Positions 18,751 to 29,600 of a stretch of 64,000 bases of DNA are shown here, one piece after another. Both the position numbers and the translations under genes were made by a program. The notes under the pieces are model-generated. The model did no database searches, was not told the DNA's origin, and saw only the letters and a program-made list of their open reading frames with translations. Source of the DNA: Janthinobacterium sp. Marseille. GTDB lineage: Bacteria > Pseudomonadota > Gammaproteobacteria > Burkholderiales > Burkholderiaceae_D. Within the stretch, counting starts at the first letter, position 1. Every line of letters starts with the position of its first letter. The DNA lies in the NCBI RefSeq assembly GCF_000013625.1, contig NC_009659.1:2666001-2730000 (forward strand). Reading direction: 5' to 3'.

Positions 18751-20526
18751 TCAAGCCTGGCGCAGGTTGGCGCGAGCTTGACGGCCTTCGCCTTGCTCTT
18801 CAGCCAGGCGGGTAGCAAATTCGTCGACGAATACCGCCATGTCGGCGCCGATTGCATCGGAACGCGAAGCCAGCCAGTTGTAGCCGAACAGTGCCGGGAT
18901 CGCGACACCCAGGCCGGCTGCAGTACACAGCAGCGCCGCAGCCATACCCGGCGCAACCGAGTTGATGTCCACCGCACCGGCCATGGCCGCCACCACGAAC
19001 ACCAGCATGATGCCGATAACGGTACCGAACAGGCCGACGTAAGGAGCACCTTCAATCGCTGTCGACAACCAGTTCATGCGATGCGACATGCGTTCGTTTT
19101 CACGCACCATCACACCGTCCATCGCGGCACGGATCGCGCTGATGGTGGCATTCGAAACTGCATTGAGGTCGTAACCGCGGTCATGGCGACGGCGCATCTC
19201 ATCCACGGCAACCTTGTACAGGCGCCACAAGGAAGAATCCGCTTTCACGTCTTGCGGCAGCTTGCTGCTGTTAGCCAGTTGGTCCAGCGGTGCACCTGCG
19301 GTTTCACGGAAATGATCCATGAAGATTGCATTGGCACGCGAAATCGCACCGTAGTTGCGGCCCTTGCTGATCATGATTGCCCACGACAGCACCATCATCA
19401 CGCCCAGCAGGATGACCACCAGCCATGCATCCAGCGGCATCGCTGCCAGGATGAAACCAAAGTGGCTCTTGCCTGCTTGCTGTTCGTCGGTACCGAATAC
19501 TGCGAGACGCGATTCCGCACCTTGCGATACCGCATCAGCCAGCAACAAGGTATCGGAACGTGCCACCTTGGACAGGCGTACTTCATCAATCGCGCCAACG
19601 AATGGTGTGAATGCTGCAGATTGCGCTACGGTGTCACCACCGATAGCAGCTGCAGTATTCAATGCCGGCATGGCAGCTTCGAGCGAAGCGGTAGCGCGGC
19701 CACCGACGTGCAGGGTGACATTCTTGCCATCTGCGGTGACTGCCAGGTGCGACCATTGACCGGCCTGGATAGGCTGGCCTGGCTTGCTGCGTTGGCCGTT
19801 GACCTGGACGAAAGGCACGCCCTGGTCGATACCAACCAGGAATTCCCGGCCGCTATCACGACGTGCAAAGATCAGTTGCTGTGCACCGAGTTGTTCCGGA
19901 CGCAGCCATACCGAGAAGGTAAAGGCGCCGCCTGCTTCCTGTGTCAGCGACGGTGCAGCCGGCAGCATCAATGGTGTGCCGTTCAGTTTTGCGCCCTTGC
20001 CGATCACTGTACCGTCGATGCTGACCACTGCGGTTTGTGCATTGTTACCGTAGGCAGTGGTGTCGCGTGGCGGTGTCGCTGCTTCTGCAAAGTGGTACAC
20101 CAGTGTGTAATCAGGATCGAAAGTACGCTGGCCGTTACCAGATGCCGGTGCCTTCGAGTTACCGTAGTACATCCAGACCTGCTGCGGCGCACCTGCCGGC
20201 AAGGCCGGCATATCGACCCAGATCAGCGCGATGCCGAGCAAAGGATCGAATTGTTCGATCTGGTGGTTCAGCACGGTTTTGTCGTCGCCTGCCACGAAAC
20301 GCAGGTCGGCGCCGGTATCGCTGACACCTTCAAAGCTGAAGTTACCGGTATGCAGGCGCACCAGCACCGGCGTACGACCGGCGTCGCCGCCCAACGCACC
20401 ACCTTGCGGACCGGCATCGATCGTGATCGGCTTGCGATAAGCCCAGTCAGGCTGCCACCAGGCATGTGCCAGGTTAGGCAGGAGCGTGCTCAACAAGGTG
20501 AGCGAAAGAAAAAGAATGCGTCGCAT
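18751..20526 (-). CDS. exbB: DUF2341-ExbB fusion (proton-channel subunit with periplasmic sensor-like domain)
   Basis: A 591-residue protein, far longer than ordinary ExbB. It has a signal peptide (1-22, NLAHA), a DUF2341 domain (about 25-140), and a LamG/concanavalin-like domain (about 160-320, with FTFSVWLRPEQLGAQQLIFA and GGRATASLEA). The MotA/TolQ/ExbB part follows: first membrane helix about 355-375, then two helices in the segment starting NWLSTAIEGAPYVGLFGTVIG. GGAGAA precedes the ATG. The large periplasmic N-terminal region could bind glycan or protein and gate the motor (inference). It lies 68 bp after tpsB and 13 bp before exbD. Confidence 0.92.
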   Translation of the reverse strand: MRRILFLSLTLLSTLLPNLAHAWWQPDWAYRKPITIDAGPQGGALGGDAGRTPVLVRLHTGNFSFEGVSDTGADLRFVAGDDKTVLNHQIEQFDPLLGIALIWVDMPALPAGAPQQVWMYYGNSKAPASGNGQRTFDPDYTLVYHFAEAATPPRDTTAYGNNAQTAVVSIDGTVIGKGAKLNGTPLMLPAAPSLTQEAGGAFTFSVWLRPEQLGAQQLIFARRDSGREFLVGIDQGVPFVQVNGQRSKPGQPIQAGQWSHLAVTADGKNVTLHVGGRATASLEAAMPALNTAAAIGGDTVAQSAAFTPFVGAIDEVRLSKVARSDTLLLADAVSQGAESRLAVFGTDEQQAGKSHFGFILAAMPLDAWLVVILLGVMMVLSWAIMISKGRNYGAISRANAIFMDHFRETAGAPLDQLANSSKLPQDVKADSSLWRLYKVAVDEMRRRHDRGYDLNAVSNATISAIRAAMDGVMVRENERMSHRMNWLSTAIEGAPYVGLFGTVIGIMLVFVVAAMAGAVDINSVAPGMAAALLCTAAGLGVAIPALFGYNWLASRSDAIGADMAVFVDEFATRLAEEQGEGRQARANLRQA

Positions 20527-20594
20527 AACAGTGGTTCTCCGAAAACTCGTATAAAAAATAAAAGGGATGTGCGCTGCTTAATTCATACCGCTAA

Positions 20595-22199
20595 TCAATA
20601 ACTGGCATTGACACTAAAGTTCACGCGCGTGTCGTGCTTCTCGGTGCGCGGCCCGGCTTTCAACGGATAACCGACATCCACTCGTCCGCTGATTTGTTCG
20701 CCAAGGCGGAAACTGGTACCGAAACCCACCGATGCCAGCGTAAAAAGGTCTTGCTGTTCGACCAACGGGTCGCGCAGCTTCAATCTGGACGCATCGCCAA
20801 ATGCATACACGCGCCAGTTTTCGACCCAGGGATTGAGGTAAGTCAAAGGTTTGCTGCGCAGCTCCAGCGAGCCGACCACGCCGTAGTCGCCGGTGGTTTC
20901 CGCAGACAAGTAACCACGTACTGAATTCATACCGCCGGCGGCGATCTGCTCACCCGAGACCAGTGGCGAATCGGTCAGCTGGCCAGCCAGGCGGAAGCCG
21001 ATTTGCGCTTCATTTTCAAAGCTATAGGAACCATTCAGGTCGGCCTTGAGCACCATGAAATTCGGCTTGGCTTCGTAACGCTTGTAAGCAAATGCCTGCT
21101 CATCGCTGCCGTAACCGAACAGGCTGCGGGTACCGGCGATCATGGTCAGGCCGAGGCTGTACTGGCTGCGCTCGTTTTGCACAAAGCCCATATAACCGAG
21201 CGTGATAGGCGCGTACTTCAGCGGGACCTTGTCGCCAGTGCCGCCAAGTTGCAGTGCTTCTTCATTGTTTTTGAAATCAACGCCGACGCTCATGGTGTGC
21301 CACCAGTTGCCGGTATTCGGTACGGTATAAGTCGCCTTGAAGCCGACCGCATAACCTTTGCCAAGCACGGTGGTGCCGCCTACGGTGGAGACGGTACTGT
21401 CGGATTTATAACCGGATGCATCCAGCGTCCAGTTGCTATCGCGCAGTGGTGCGGTATAGGAACCCGACCAAACCTTGGTCTGGTTCAAATCTTCCGGTGT
21501 GCCGAAGAAACTCATCGATGCGCTATGACCGAGCTGCCACAGGTTGTCGTGACCGATCGAAGCGGTCGCACGCAGTTTCTTGGTATCGGCACTGTAATCG
21601 TTGTTGAGGCCGGCACTGGCGCGCCACGGGCTGCTGTCATCCACTTTCAGGTCGACGTCCATGGTGCCCGGCAAGGCGCCCTGCTTGACCAAAGGCATCA
21701 CCTGGCGCTTTGCGCTGCGGTTCAGCGTCGTCAGCTGCGCCTGTGCCAAGTTAAAGTCGGGTACTTTGCCTTCCTGCAGTGCCGGTACCTGTTCGCGCAC
21801 TTCGAGTGGCGAGTTGTACTGCGCACCGACCACGCGTACGCGACCAACCTTGGTTTCATTAACCTGCAGGTAGACCACGCCGCCGGTTACTTGCTGTTCC
21901 GGCAAATCCACATAGACCGATTGGTAACCGCGGGCGTTATAGGCCGACAACAATGCATCACGTGCATTTTCGACATCCTTCATCGTGCGTTGCGGACCAA
22001 GGTAAGGTGTCACCGCCAGTTCGATGGTGCGTGCATCCAGCACGCTATTGCCGCGTACGATGTATTCATTGATATCGACCTTCGGTGCATTATCAGCAGC
22101 TTCAGTTGCCTGCACCGCTGCCGCATTGTCAGCCTGCGCAAACGCCGCGCCATGCAAACCCAGGGCCAGCATTGCCAGGCAAATCGCCTTCAGGCGCAT
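20595..22199 (-). CDS. TpsB outer-membrane transporter, ShlB/FhaC/HecB family
   Basis: The 534-residue protein has a signal peptide (MRLKAICLAMLALGLHGAAFA). A POTRA_2 domain (about residues 40-120; PYLGPQRTMKDVENARDALL, QSVYVDLPEQQVTGGVVYLQV) and second POTRA lead to a ShlB-type barrel carrying the conserved loop-6 motif region GMNSVRGYLSAETTGDYG and ending VNFSVNASY. TpsB proteins recognise the TPS domain of TpsA in the periplasm and thread it through the barrel. Only one TpsB is visible for two TpsA proteins whose TPS domains are almost identical, so it probably serves both. The ATG at 22199 starts the signal peptide; an upstream ATG at 22235 would add 12 polar residues. First gene of the export operon. 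Confidence 0.93.
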   Translation of the reverse strand: MRLKAICLAMLALGLHGAAFAQADNAAAVQATEAADNAPKVDINEYIVRGNSVLDARTIELAVTPYLGPQRTMKDVENARDALLSAYNARGYQSVYVDLPEQQVTGGVVYLQVNETKVGRVRVVGAQYNSPLEVREQVPALQEGKVPDFNLAQAQLTTLNRSAKRQVMPLVKQGALPGTMDVDLKVDDSSPWRASAGLNNDYSADTKKLRATASIGHDNLWQLGHSASMSFFGTPEDLNQTKVWSGSYTAPLRDSNWTLDASGYKSDSTVSTVGGTTVLGKGYAVGFKATYTVPNTGNWWHTMSVGVDFKNNEEALQLGGTGDKVPLKYAPITLGYMGFVQNERSQYSLGLTMIAGTRSLFGYGSDEQAFAYKRYEAKPNFMVLKADLNGSYSFENEAQIGFRLAGQLTDSPLVSGEQIAAGGMNSVRGYLSAETTGDYGVVGSLELRSKPLTYLNPWVENWRVYAFGDASRLKLRDPLVEQQDLFTLASVGFGTSFRLGEQISGRVDVGYPLKAGPRTEKHDTRVNFSVNASY

Positions 22200-22362
22200 G
22201 GGCTTTTCATTCCGGTTTTTCTTCACGTCACACATGTGTTGAACTCAATCCTCAAAATCAAACTTGTCTTTGCTTCCCTGTATCGCCCCTCATTCATGCA
22301 ATGCAGGGTCGTCATGTCTGTGTACTGATGCCTAGACGGTTGGCATCTGCAACAACTGTCGT

Positions 22363-22446
22363 TTGTCATCAAATGTTCATAATTCTTTTTCATGACAAAG
22401 TGCCTGAGGCAGGATCTGCCGATAGCCCGCGTCATCGTTAGGTCAT
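22363..22446. promoter_or_regulatory. PHO-box-like sites upstream of TPS export operon
   Basis: Two sites with 11-bp half-site spacing lie here on the plus strand: TTGTCATCAAATGTTCAT (22363-22380) and GCGTCATCGTTAGGTCAT (22429-22446). A single CTTTGTCAT half-site points the other way near 22392-22400. They sit 164-247 bp upstream of tpsB but face away from it, so they are weaker evidence than the co-oriented boxes. Chance matches cannot be excluded without a matrix scan. Confidence 0.4.
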
Positions 22447-22460
22447 ATAAGCAGCACAAA

Positions 22461-22490
22461 TAAAAAGGGCTTCCTTGCGGAAGCCCTTTT
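22461..22490 (-). terminator. Rho-independent terminator of FHA2
   Basis: A perfect 12-bp stem (AAAAGGGCTTCC with GGAAGCCCTTTT) closes a GCAA (GNRA) loop on the minus strand, followed by TTTTTATTT. It lies 16 bp past the stop of the FHA2 C-terminal frame. This supports the view that the region 22507-23600 is still the true 3' end of the gene. Confidence 0.9.
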
Positions 22491-22506
22491 GTCAACATGT
22501 TTAAGT

Positions 22507-23634
22507 CTATTTTTTCAGGCTGCGACGCTCGTTCTGCGTCAGGGCCTGCATTTCCACTTCGTTCAACTCACCGGCACCCAGTACCTGCACCACCCCTTGC
22601 GGGTTGTAGCCGGCACCTTGTGCCTTGCCCTTGCTGGCATCGTCATGGCCATCTTCATTACCAAAGCCGAGTACCCGTACCGTAAAGATGGATGGCAGGT
22701 TTTTGCGTGCGTCATTGCGCTCACGTGCCATCACATCCTGTGCCGCAGCTGCCGCCGAACTGGCCGCCGCACTGGCATTGGTCAGGGCCCCGACGTTGAC
22801 AGCTGCGATCATCGGGATACCGGTAGCTTCACCTGCCACCTTGATGTTGGCGGCATTCACCACTTGCAGCGCGAAGATATTCACGTTGCCCGAAACCCGG
22901 ATACCGGCTTCACCGGCATCAATGGTTCCCAGCGGGGCCAGCAAGTCCATATCACCGGCCGGGACTTCCGCGATCGGTGCCAGCGTCGCGATACCGGCAC
23001 CGGTACTCGGTACATTCGACGACAACCTGACGTTGCCCCACTGATCGTATTCACGCTTCGGTGGTGTATAGACCAATGTCGTCTTCGAACCACGACCTGC
23101 ATTGATGTCACCGCGATCCGACCAGGCCAGGATATCGCCGCCGAAAGTCGTCATGATGCGGCTCTGACCCAACAAGATACTGTCCCGTGCATACAACTGG
23201 ATATCGCCGCTACCTTGCGTGATGACGCCGGAAGTCGATGGCGGCGCTTCGCCTTCAATACCGAACACTTGCTGTCCACCCGGTGTCAACATCTGGATAT
23301 TGCCGCCGAAGTTCGTATGCACAAAGCCACTGCGTGGACTACGGACTGTCGTACCATTACCCGGATCGGTGTATGAGTAAGTACCGCGATACATGATGAT
23401 GTCGCCGTCGTACACGATCGCCTTGCCGTCCGCATCTATGGTCGGAACCAGACCTGCAATCGCATTACGGCTACGCAGGAAGCTGCCATAACGCGAGCTG
23501 CTGACGTCATTGTATTCACGCCCCCCTTCACGCAATTCCGCGAAATACACATCACGTGCAAACACGCGTTGCTGCGGTTCCGGCAAAGCAAGGTAGTAAG
23601 CCCCGTGCTGCCGCTGCATCACCAGTAAAGCCAT
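22507..23634 (-). CDS. C-terminal part of FHA2 in shifted frame
   Basis: From about 23600 downward this frame encodes the natural continuation of FHA2: LPEPQQRVFARDVYFAELRE, then GGNIQMLTPGG, beta-helix repeats, an Ala-rich stretch and a conserved-looking C-terminus with VRVLGFGNEDG. The first residues of the open frame (from 23634 to about 23605) overlap the upstream frame and are not native. No ribosome site precedes it, so it is unlikely to be translated alone. It joins to the main part if one base is dropped from the CCCC run at 23601-23604. About 360 residues are affected. This is either a real frameshift mutation, a sequencing error, or a rare recoding event. Confidence 0.85.
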   Translation of the reverse strand: MALLVMQRQHGAYYLALPEPQQRVFARDVYFAELREGGREYNDVSSSRYGSFLRSRNAIAGLVPTIDADGKAIVYDGDIIMYRGTYSYTDPGNGTTVRSPRSGFVHTNFGGNIQMLTPGGQQVFGIEGEAPPSTSGVITQGSGDIQLYARDSILLGQSRIMTTFGGDILAWSDRGDINAGRGSKTTLVYTPPKREYDQWGNVRLSSNVPSTGAGIATLAPIAEVPAGDMDLLAPLGTIDAGEAGIRVSGNVNIFALQVVNAANIKVAGEATGIPMIAAVNVGALTNASAAASSAAAAAQDVMARERNDARKNLPSIFTVRVLGFGNEDGHDDASKGKAQGAGYNPQGVVQVLGAGELNEVEMQALTQNERRSLKK

Positions 23635-26600
23635 ACAGGTCCGACAACCACTGGATCAGTTCTGCTTCATATACCTTCGCTACTTTGCCGCTCTGACCTG
23701 CCAGCGGGAGTCCGCTTTGCGCCAAGTTGGCAGCGTCGAGGTAAGGCTGGATAAAGCCAAGATAATCCAGGCCTTTGCCGATACCCGCCTGCAGCACCAC
23801 ATTGGCACCCGGACGTGTATCACCCGGCGCGATCGCACCGATGCTAGTGACCGCGCCCTTGTCTTCCATAAGGATGTTGCGACCGGCGGTAATTTCCAGC
23901 GTACCCGGACCTGCCACATTAAAGCTGCTATATAAAATGTCGCGACCAGCCGAGACTACCGAAACATCGCTCGCGTTGTGATGCACGAACAAATTGCCAT
24001 AGGTGGTGTAGGTCCGGCTCCCCGCTTGTGGCGGTCCCTGATAGTCACCACTACTGACAATGTCGCGTCCGGCGATCATCCATACCGGCTGCGCACCTTC
24101 ATACCAGGTCTGGCCGTAGCGGAACGCTGGCTGGGAACGGAAATCACGGTCGGTATAAGTCATCATGCGACCGCTATCAACCCCGATCAGATCGCCCGTC
24201 AGCGCATAGAAGCGTGCCGGTTCACTTGTACCTTCGAGACGAGTAGCAGCACTGTTGGCACCGAATGCAAACAATGGGAAGTAACCACCAACCACCGGAT
24301 TCGCCAGCACCGAGGTATTGGTCGCCACTGGTGCGTCCGGCCAGGTGCCGGCGATCCAGCCTGCATACGCAGGGTTTTGTGGTGTCGCCAATGCAGAAGC
24401 TGCGGCCCCGGATTGGCTAATGGTAAAGCCACCAGCATAAATCGAATCTGCCGCCAGGAATTGCAGTTGCCCGTTGAGCGACGGTGCCAGCAATATCGGT
24501 TCATAAAAACTCAAGTCGGCGAAGCGCGTCTTCGAGCCTTTGCCATAGAACAGATTGCCGCTGGCAGCAACTGCACGTGTAATGGCCGGGTAGATGATCG
24601 CGTCATCACTGACACTGCCGCCAGCATTAGCACCCACGGTGTAAGGCGTCAGATTGCCACCGGCCGAGAACATATCGAGCGAAGTGCGATCAGTCCATAA
24701 GGTGAACCAGCTGGTGCCGCGACCGTTTACACCTGCACTATTCAGGAATGGCGAGAAATTACGTATCGTGATGCGGCCCGGATCAATCACTTCCTGTATC
24801 ACTTGATCACCCAGCGTATTGATACGGATGGTTGCATCGCCCGGTACCAGCGCCAGACCACCGAGTGCTTCGGCACGCGTGGCACGGAAGGAATCGAAAG
24901 CACGGCTTTCCTTAGGTACGTGTTCGGTCGCGTTGAAGCCGTATATCAATCCCAGCGTCCCTACTTGCGCACTGGTCAGGTCGATATGTCCACGCAAGTT
25001 AACCAGCGCGCCATTCAAGGTCCCGCTCAGGACCTCACTGGCCGGATTCAGCTGACCACCAATTTTTACATTCAGGTCACCACCCCCGGTCAGTTGCATG
25101 CTGCCATCTGCGGCTACGCGTCCCGTGCTGCCGACTGCCAGCACGATGCCCTGGCTACGCGGATTAATGGTCGAGTCAAACGCAGGTGCTGAATATTTAG
25201 TCAAGGCACCAGCGTTGCCTGCTACCTCTACATCGACGTTACCACCGCCCAGGGTACCGAAGCCGGTAAAGCCCACCATCTGATCAGCAATCCCGGCCGT
25301 GCCGGTATAAGTACCGAAGTTAATCCACCATGCGGTCGGCTGTGCCTGCGTGCCGGTCGCGACATTGCCGCTACCCTGACGCCACAACCAGTTACCGCTA
25401 TCGGCTGTGTTGTAGCCGCCGTCCTTAGGATTCGGGCGCGTATTGGTGGCAAGCGACGTTGTCAGCTGTGAACCGGTCAAATCACCACCCGCTTTGATCA
25501 GCAGATTGCCACCCTGATCCGGATACCATGTGCGGTAAATACTGCTGCTACCGCCATCGACCAAATGTTCACGCGCGCCATCCGGATCATTCAAGACGGT
25601 ACCTATCGCGGCACGGCCACGCGGCTGATTAAATGGATCGTTGACGTATGTCGCTGCCGATGAGGTACCAGCGGTGTAGACACCGAACAGGGAGTCCATG
25701 CGGATATTGCCCGCGCTCAGCAGTTCCAGATCACCGGTACCGGTACGTATGACGCTGAAACGTGTACTGCCGGCGACATTTTCGTATTCTGTTTTGGAGG
25801 TCGAAATACACCAGTAAGGCATATCCCGACACATTTCCCCGATGGTGTTGTATCCAACTTCTTTTTGTACAAACTCGATTGTCATCAGCTGTCCGGCCAG
25901 CGAAGGCGTGCCCAACTCGTCTGCTGCCTCTTGTGACCACTTATACGATTCCTTTTTCAGACACAGGTCCGGATTTTCTTCGCACATTTTCAGGAAAGAC
26001 GTATAGATCCCGCCGGTTGCAGCAGTAGCACTCTCATCCGTAATTTCTTCACCAACCGTCACCGGCCCCAGACCATTCTCCGCGAGAAAGTCAGCTCCGG
26101 CCTGGGTCCAGATGAAGAGATCTTTGGATGGCAAAGCCTTGCCGAACATGCCGTAATGACTATCGGCCAGGCGCAAACTGCCATTCGCAGGACGGCTGCT
26201 GACGACGCGGCTGTCTGCCGCTTCCGTGTCCGCACCTGCAACCAGACGCAAGGACCATGATTGTGAACCTTCCGGCAACATCTGCGCAACTGCCCACAGC
26301 TTGTTCGACTTGCCAGCTATCTCCGGACGCAGTTGAATGGAAGTCACACCTGCCAACAATTTCACATCCGTACCGGAAGGAATCAGCGAGCCGACCGCCA
26401 ATGCCTTGTCGCCATTCAAAATCAAGGTAGCGCGCTCGCCCAGCGTACCCGGCAAAGCCAGTCCCTTCGGCCAGATCACCGCACCGAATGTGGTGCCGCT
26501 AGCCAACACGCTGCCGGCGTCCATTTTGTCGCCTGCATTCAAGGTGAGCGCCTGGCTCAACTTGGTGCCGGCTGCAAACAAGATGTTGCCTGTAGCGTCA

Positions 26601-29600
26601 CGCACTGCCGCCGCCAACACCGTACCCGCAGGCAAGGTCAGGCTTTGCGTCAAAGTCGCATCGATAGGCAGACGGCCGCTGTAGGTGAAGCCCTTGATCG
26701 GTAAATCGTAATTGAGCGTAGTGCCACCCGGGAATGCAGTACCGTCAGCCAGCGTGACACCAACGCCCGGCACCACCAAATCGCCACCAGCAAAATCACG
26801 GCCCGGCAACAAGACCCAGCCTTTATCATCTTGCGTTTCTGGCGGCGGCGCGAAGCCGTCATTGATGCTGCCGAAAATGTCCAGATTACCTGCCGCCCGT
26901 ATGGTCAACATGCCGACTTCACCGGAACCATACACACCGCTCTGCGGCTTGTGGTTCAGGCTTTCATAACGGTATTTGGACAGGTCGAGGTCACCCTGTA
27001 CGATCATGTCGCCACCCGGATTGGTGACGGCATTGCTGACGATCTCCACACCCGGACGCAGATGCAAGGCATCCGTATAGCTCGCGTTATTCAGACCGGC
27101 CAGTTTGTTATTGAGCAGATGTGTGTTGAGCAAGGCCTTTTGCATAAAGCTCGCGCTGTCGCCATGCAAGTCATCCAGATAGTCCTGATTGATGACTTGG
27201 TAGGGACGACCGTTTGCAGCCAGATCGAGTACCGGCTTGCCATCCGGCCCCAATACCTCATTACCGCTCGCATCCTTGACCGTCGCCAGTTGCGCATTGT
27301 CATAACGTTGCATGCCGTTGACGGCAATCGACTTGGCACCGCGTATAGTCAGACTGCCGCTGGCATCGATGGCAATGTCACCGTGTACCGCTGCATCCGC
27401 ATCAGTATGCGTACCGCTACTGCCGATACGCGGCGCATTCAGCGTCAGCGTGCCGCGTGTTGCGCCATCATGCTGGCCTTTGCCATTACCGACTGGTGCA
27501 TTGGTGCCATGGCGCAAATCGATTTGCGCACCGCTGGCCAGCGTCAGCGTGCCGTTGCCGGAATTAAGTTCGACGTTGGCGCGGTTCGGGCTGTCGATAA
27601 TTTTGCCGTAGCTATCCACGCGCAGTACCGTGCTATGCGCATCGAGTACCGCATTGCTGCCTATGGTCAAACCGTTCTTGCCGGCCAGACGGATATTGCC
27701 GACGCGTTCGCCGCTAGCATCGATGGTGCCGACCACAGTCAGACTGCCATTGTCGACCGAGACATTGATCACGCCCGCTTTCAATTCATTACCGATGCTG
27801 AGGTCACCCTGCTTCAGCTGGAAGTTGCGGCTACCAAATACATTGCCTTCAGTCAGACGCGTATTGAGTGCGGCGAATTGGCTATCCAGTGTGCCGCTGT
27901 TGCCCAGGGTCTGTGCACGTACTTCTATGCTGCCAGCCAGATACGGCACCAGCGTGCCACCTGCGTCGTAGTAGCCGCTGCTGCCGCCAAGGATGCGACC
28001 TTGCAAGTCCACCATACCGGCCGCATCGGCCAGCGCCACTGCGGTCAAGCTGCCTGCCTTGTTATTGACTGCAGAGATATCGATGGTCGAACCGGCGGCC
28101 TGCACGATGTCGCCATTGCGGCTCTCCAGAATGACGTCACCACCCCAGCTGTATTTATCGAGATCATGGAAAACAATCTTGCGTCCGGCCAGATCGATCT
28201 GCGCCGCATCCGTCAGGATCAAATCTTCGTCGGCGATCAGTTTCAGTTTGCCGCTAGGCAGCACCACTTTGCTGGCCACACTGACATTGTTACCGTGCAA
28301 ACTCAGCTCGGCACCGAGTGCATCATTAGCGACCTTGGTATCGACTGCTGTGCTTGTCGTCGGCGCGAGCACATTGATATTGCCGCCTGCGGTGATGTTG
28401 TTGACCGAACCGGCAGCACCAGTGAGCAGCGGGGTCGTGATGTTCAGATTGCCGCCGCTGTACTGGAAGCCCTTGCCGCTTTCGTATGCACCTTGTGCCT
28501 GGTACACCGACAAGCTGCCTTTATGGTTGGCAGTGACGCGCTCGCTCGCGCTCAGATTGACGTTGGCAAAACCCAGCGCCAGCCTGTCGTAGGATTTGAT
28601 GGTGCCCGGTTGTGTGAACGGCGCGAAGCCAAACTCCATGCGCTCAGTAATCAGATTCAGTGTGCCACTGCCGGTACCTGCACCATTTGCAATGACGTTA
28701 CCAGCGGCGGTTTCTGCACCGCCCCAGATCAGATTGGCCGTGCGTATCGTCGCCACCGCACTGGCATCGCCTTGACCGTAGATAGCAGGTGTCGTCAATA
28801 CCAAGCGGTCCAGCGTTGATTTGCCGCTGCTGTCATACGTATCCAGCGTGACGTCGCCGTAGAAGTTGACACTATTGGCCGCATTCAGTACCAGTGTTTC
28901 GAGTGCTGGTGCGCCAGTGCTGACATCGCCACGCAACAGTCTGTCCAGCACGCTCTGGTTCAGCGCCAGACCGGCAGAACGGATACCGTTGGCTTGTGCA
29001 TCGGCCAATACCTGTTCGCTGCCGATATTGATCGCACCGACCGCCAGCGTCAAATTGCGTGTGCCGTAACGCACCGCATCATCGAGAATAAAGCTGCCTT
29101 GAGTAGAGGCCAGTACTGTACCTTCCGAATACAGCGTGGTAGTTCCAGTACAGATGCCGGTATCACAAGCACCAATATTGATAGCACCACGGGTAGCTGT
29201 GCTCCTACCTTGCGTCACGTTCAGCAAGCCATTCGACGCCGCCAGCATATGTCCGCTCATCTTGTAGACGAAGCCATCATTCGAGTCATACGCAACCTTG
29301 CCACGTCCCAGCGTATTGATGCTCGCACCCTGCTCTACATTGATGAGGCCATCACCAAGGGCTGGATTGCTTGGATCAGTCACAGTCAGGAAGACTTCAG
29401 GTGCCGCCAGCTGCGCGCCGGAACGCAGATGGACTTCCCGCGCCATGTTATTGAAGTCCACGTAGTTACCGCTTTGACCATACTCCACGGATGTAATGCC
29501 ACCTATCACCATGCGGCTGGCACCTATGTTGTTGAGGCTATCGTCGTGCAAGGTAACACCGTCGAATCCTGCCGTGGCCTGCGCACCGGCGGCGACAATT

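Noticed and set aside
18337..20601. 754-codon plus-strand open frame over exbD/exbB
   Set aside because: Antisense to clearly recognisable ExbD and DUF2341-ExbB; His/Cys/Arg-rich composition typical of shadow frames.
23601..23604. Phase-variable homopolymer in FHA2
   Set aside because: A run of four bases is too short for usual slipped-strand switching; reported as frameshift of unknown cause instead.
26831..28819. 662-codon plus-strand open frame inside FHA2
   Set aside because: Same reason: antisense shadow of the repetitive TpsA coding strand.
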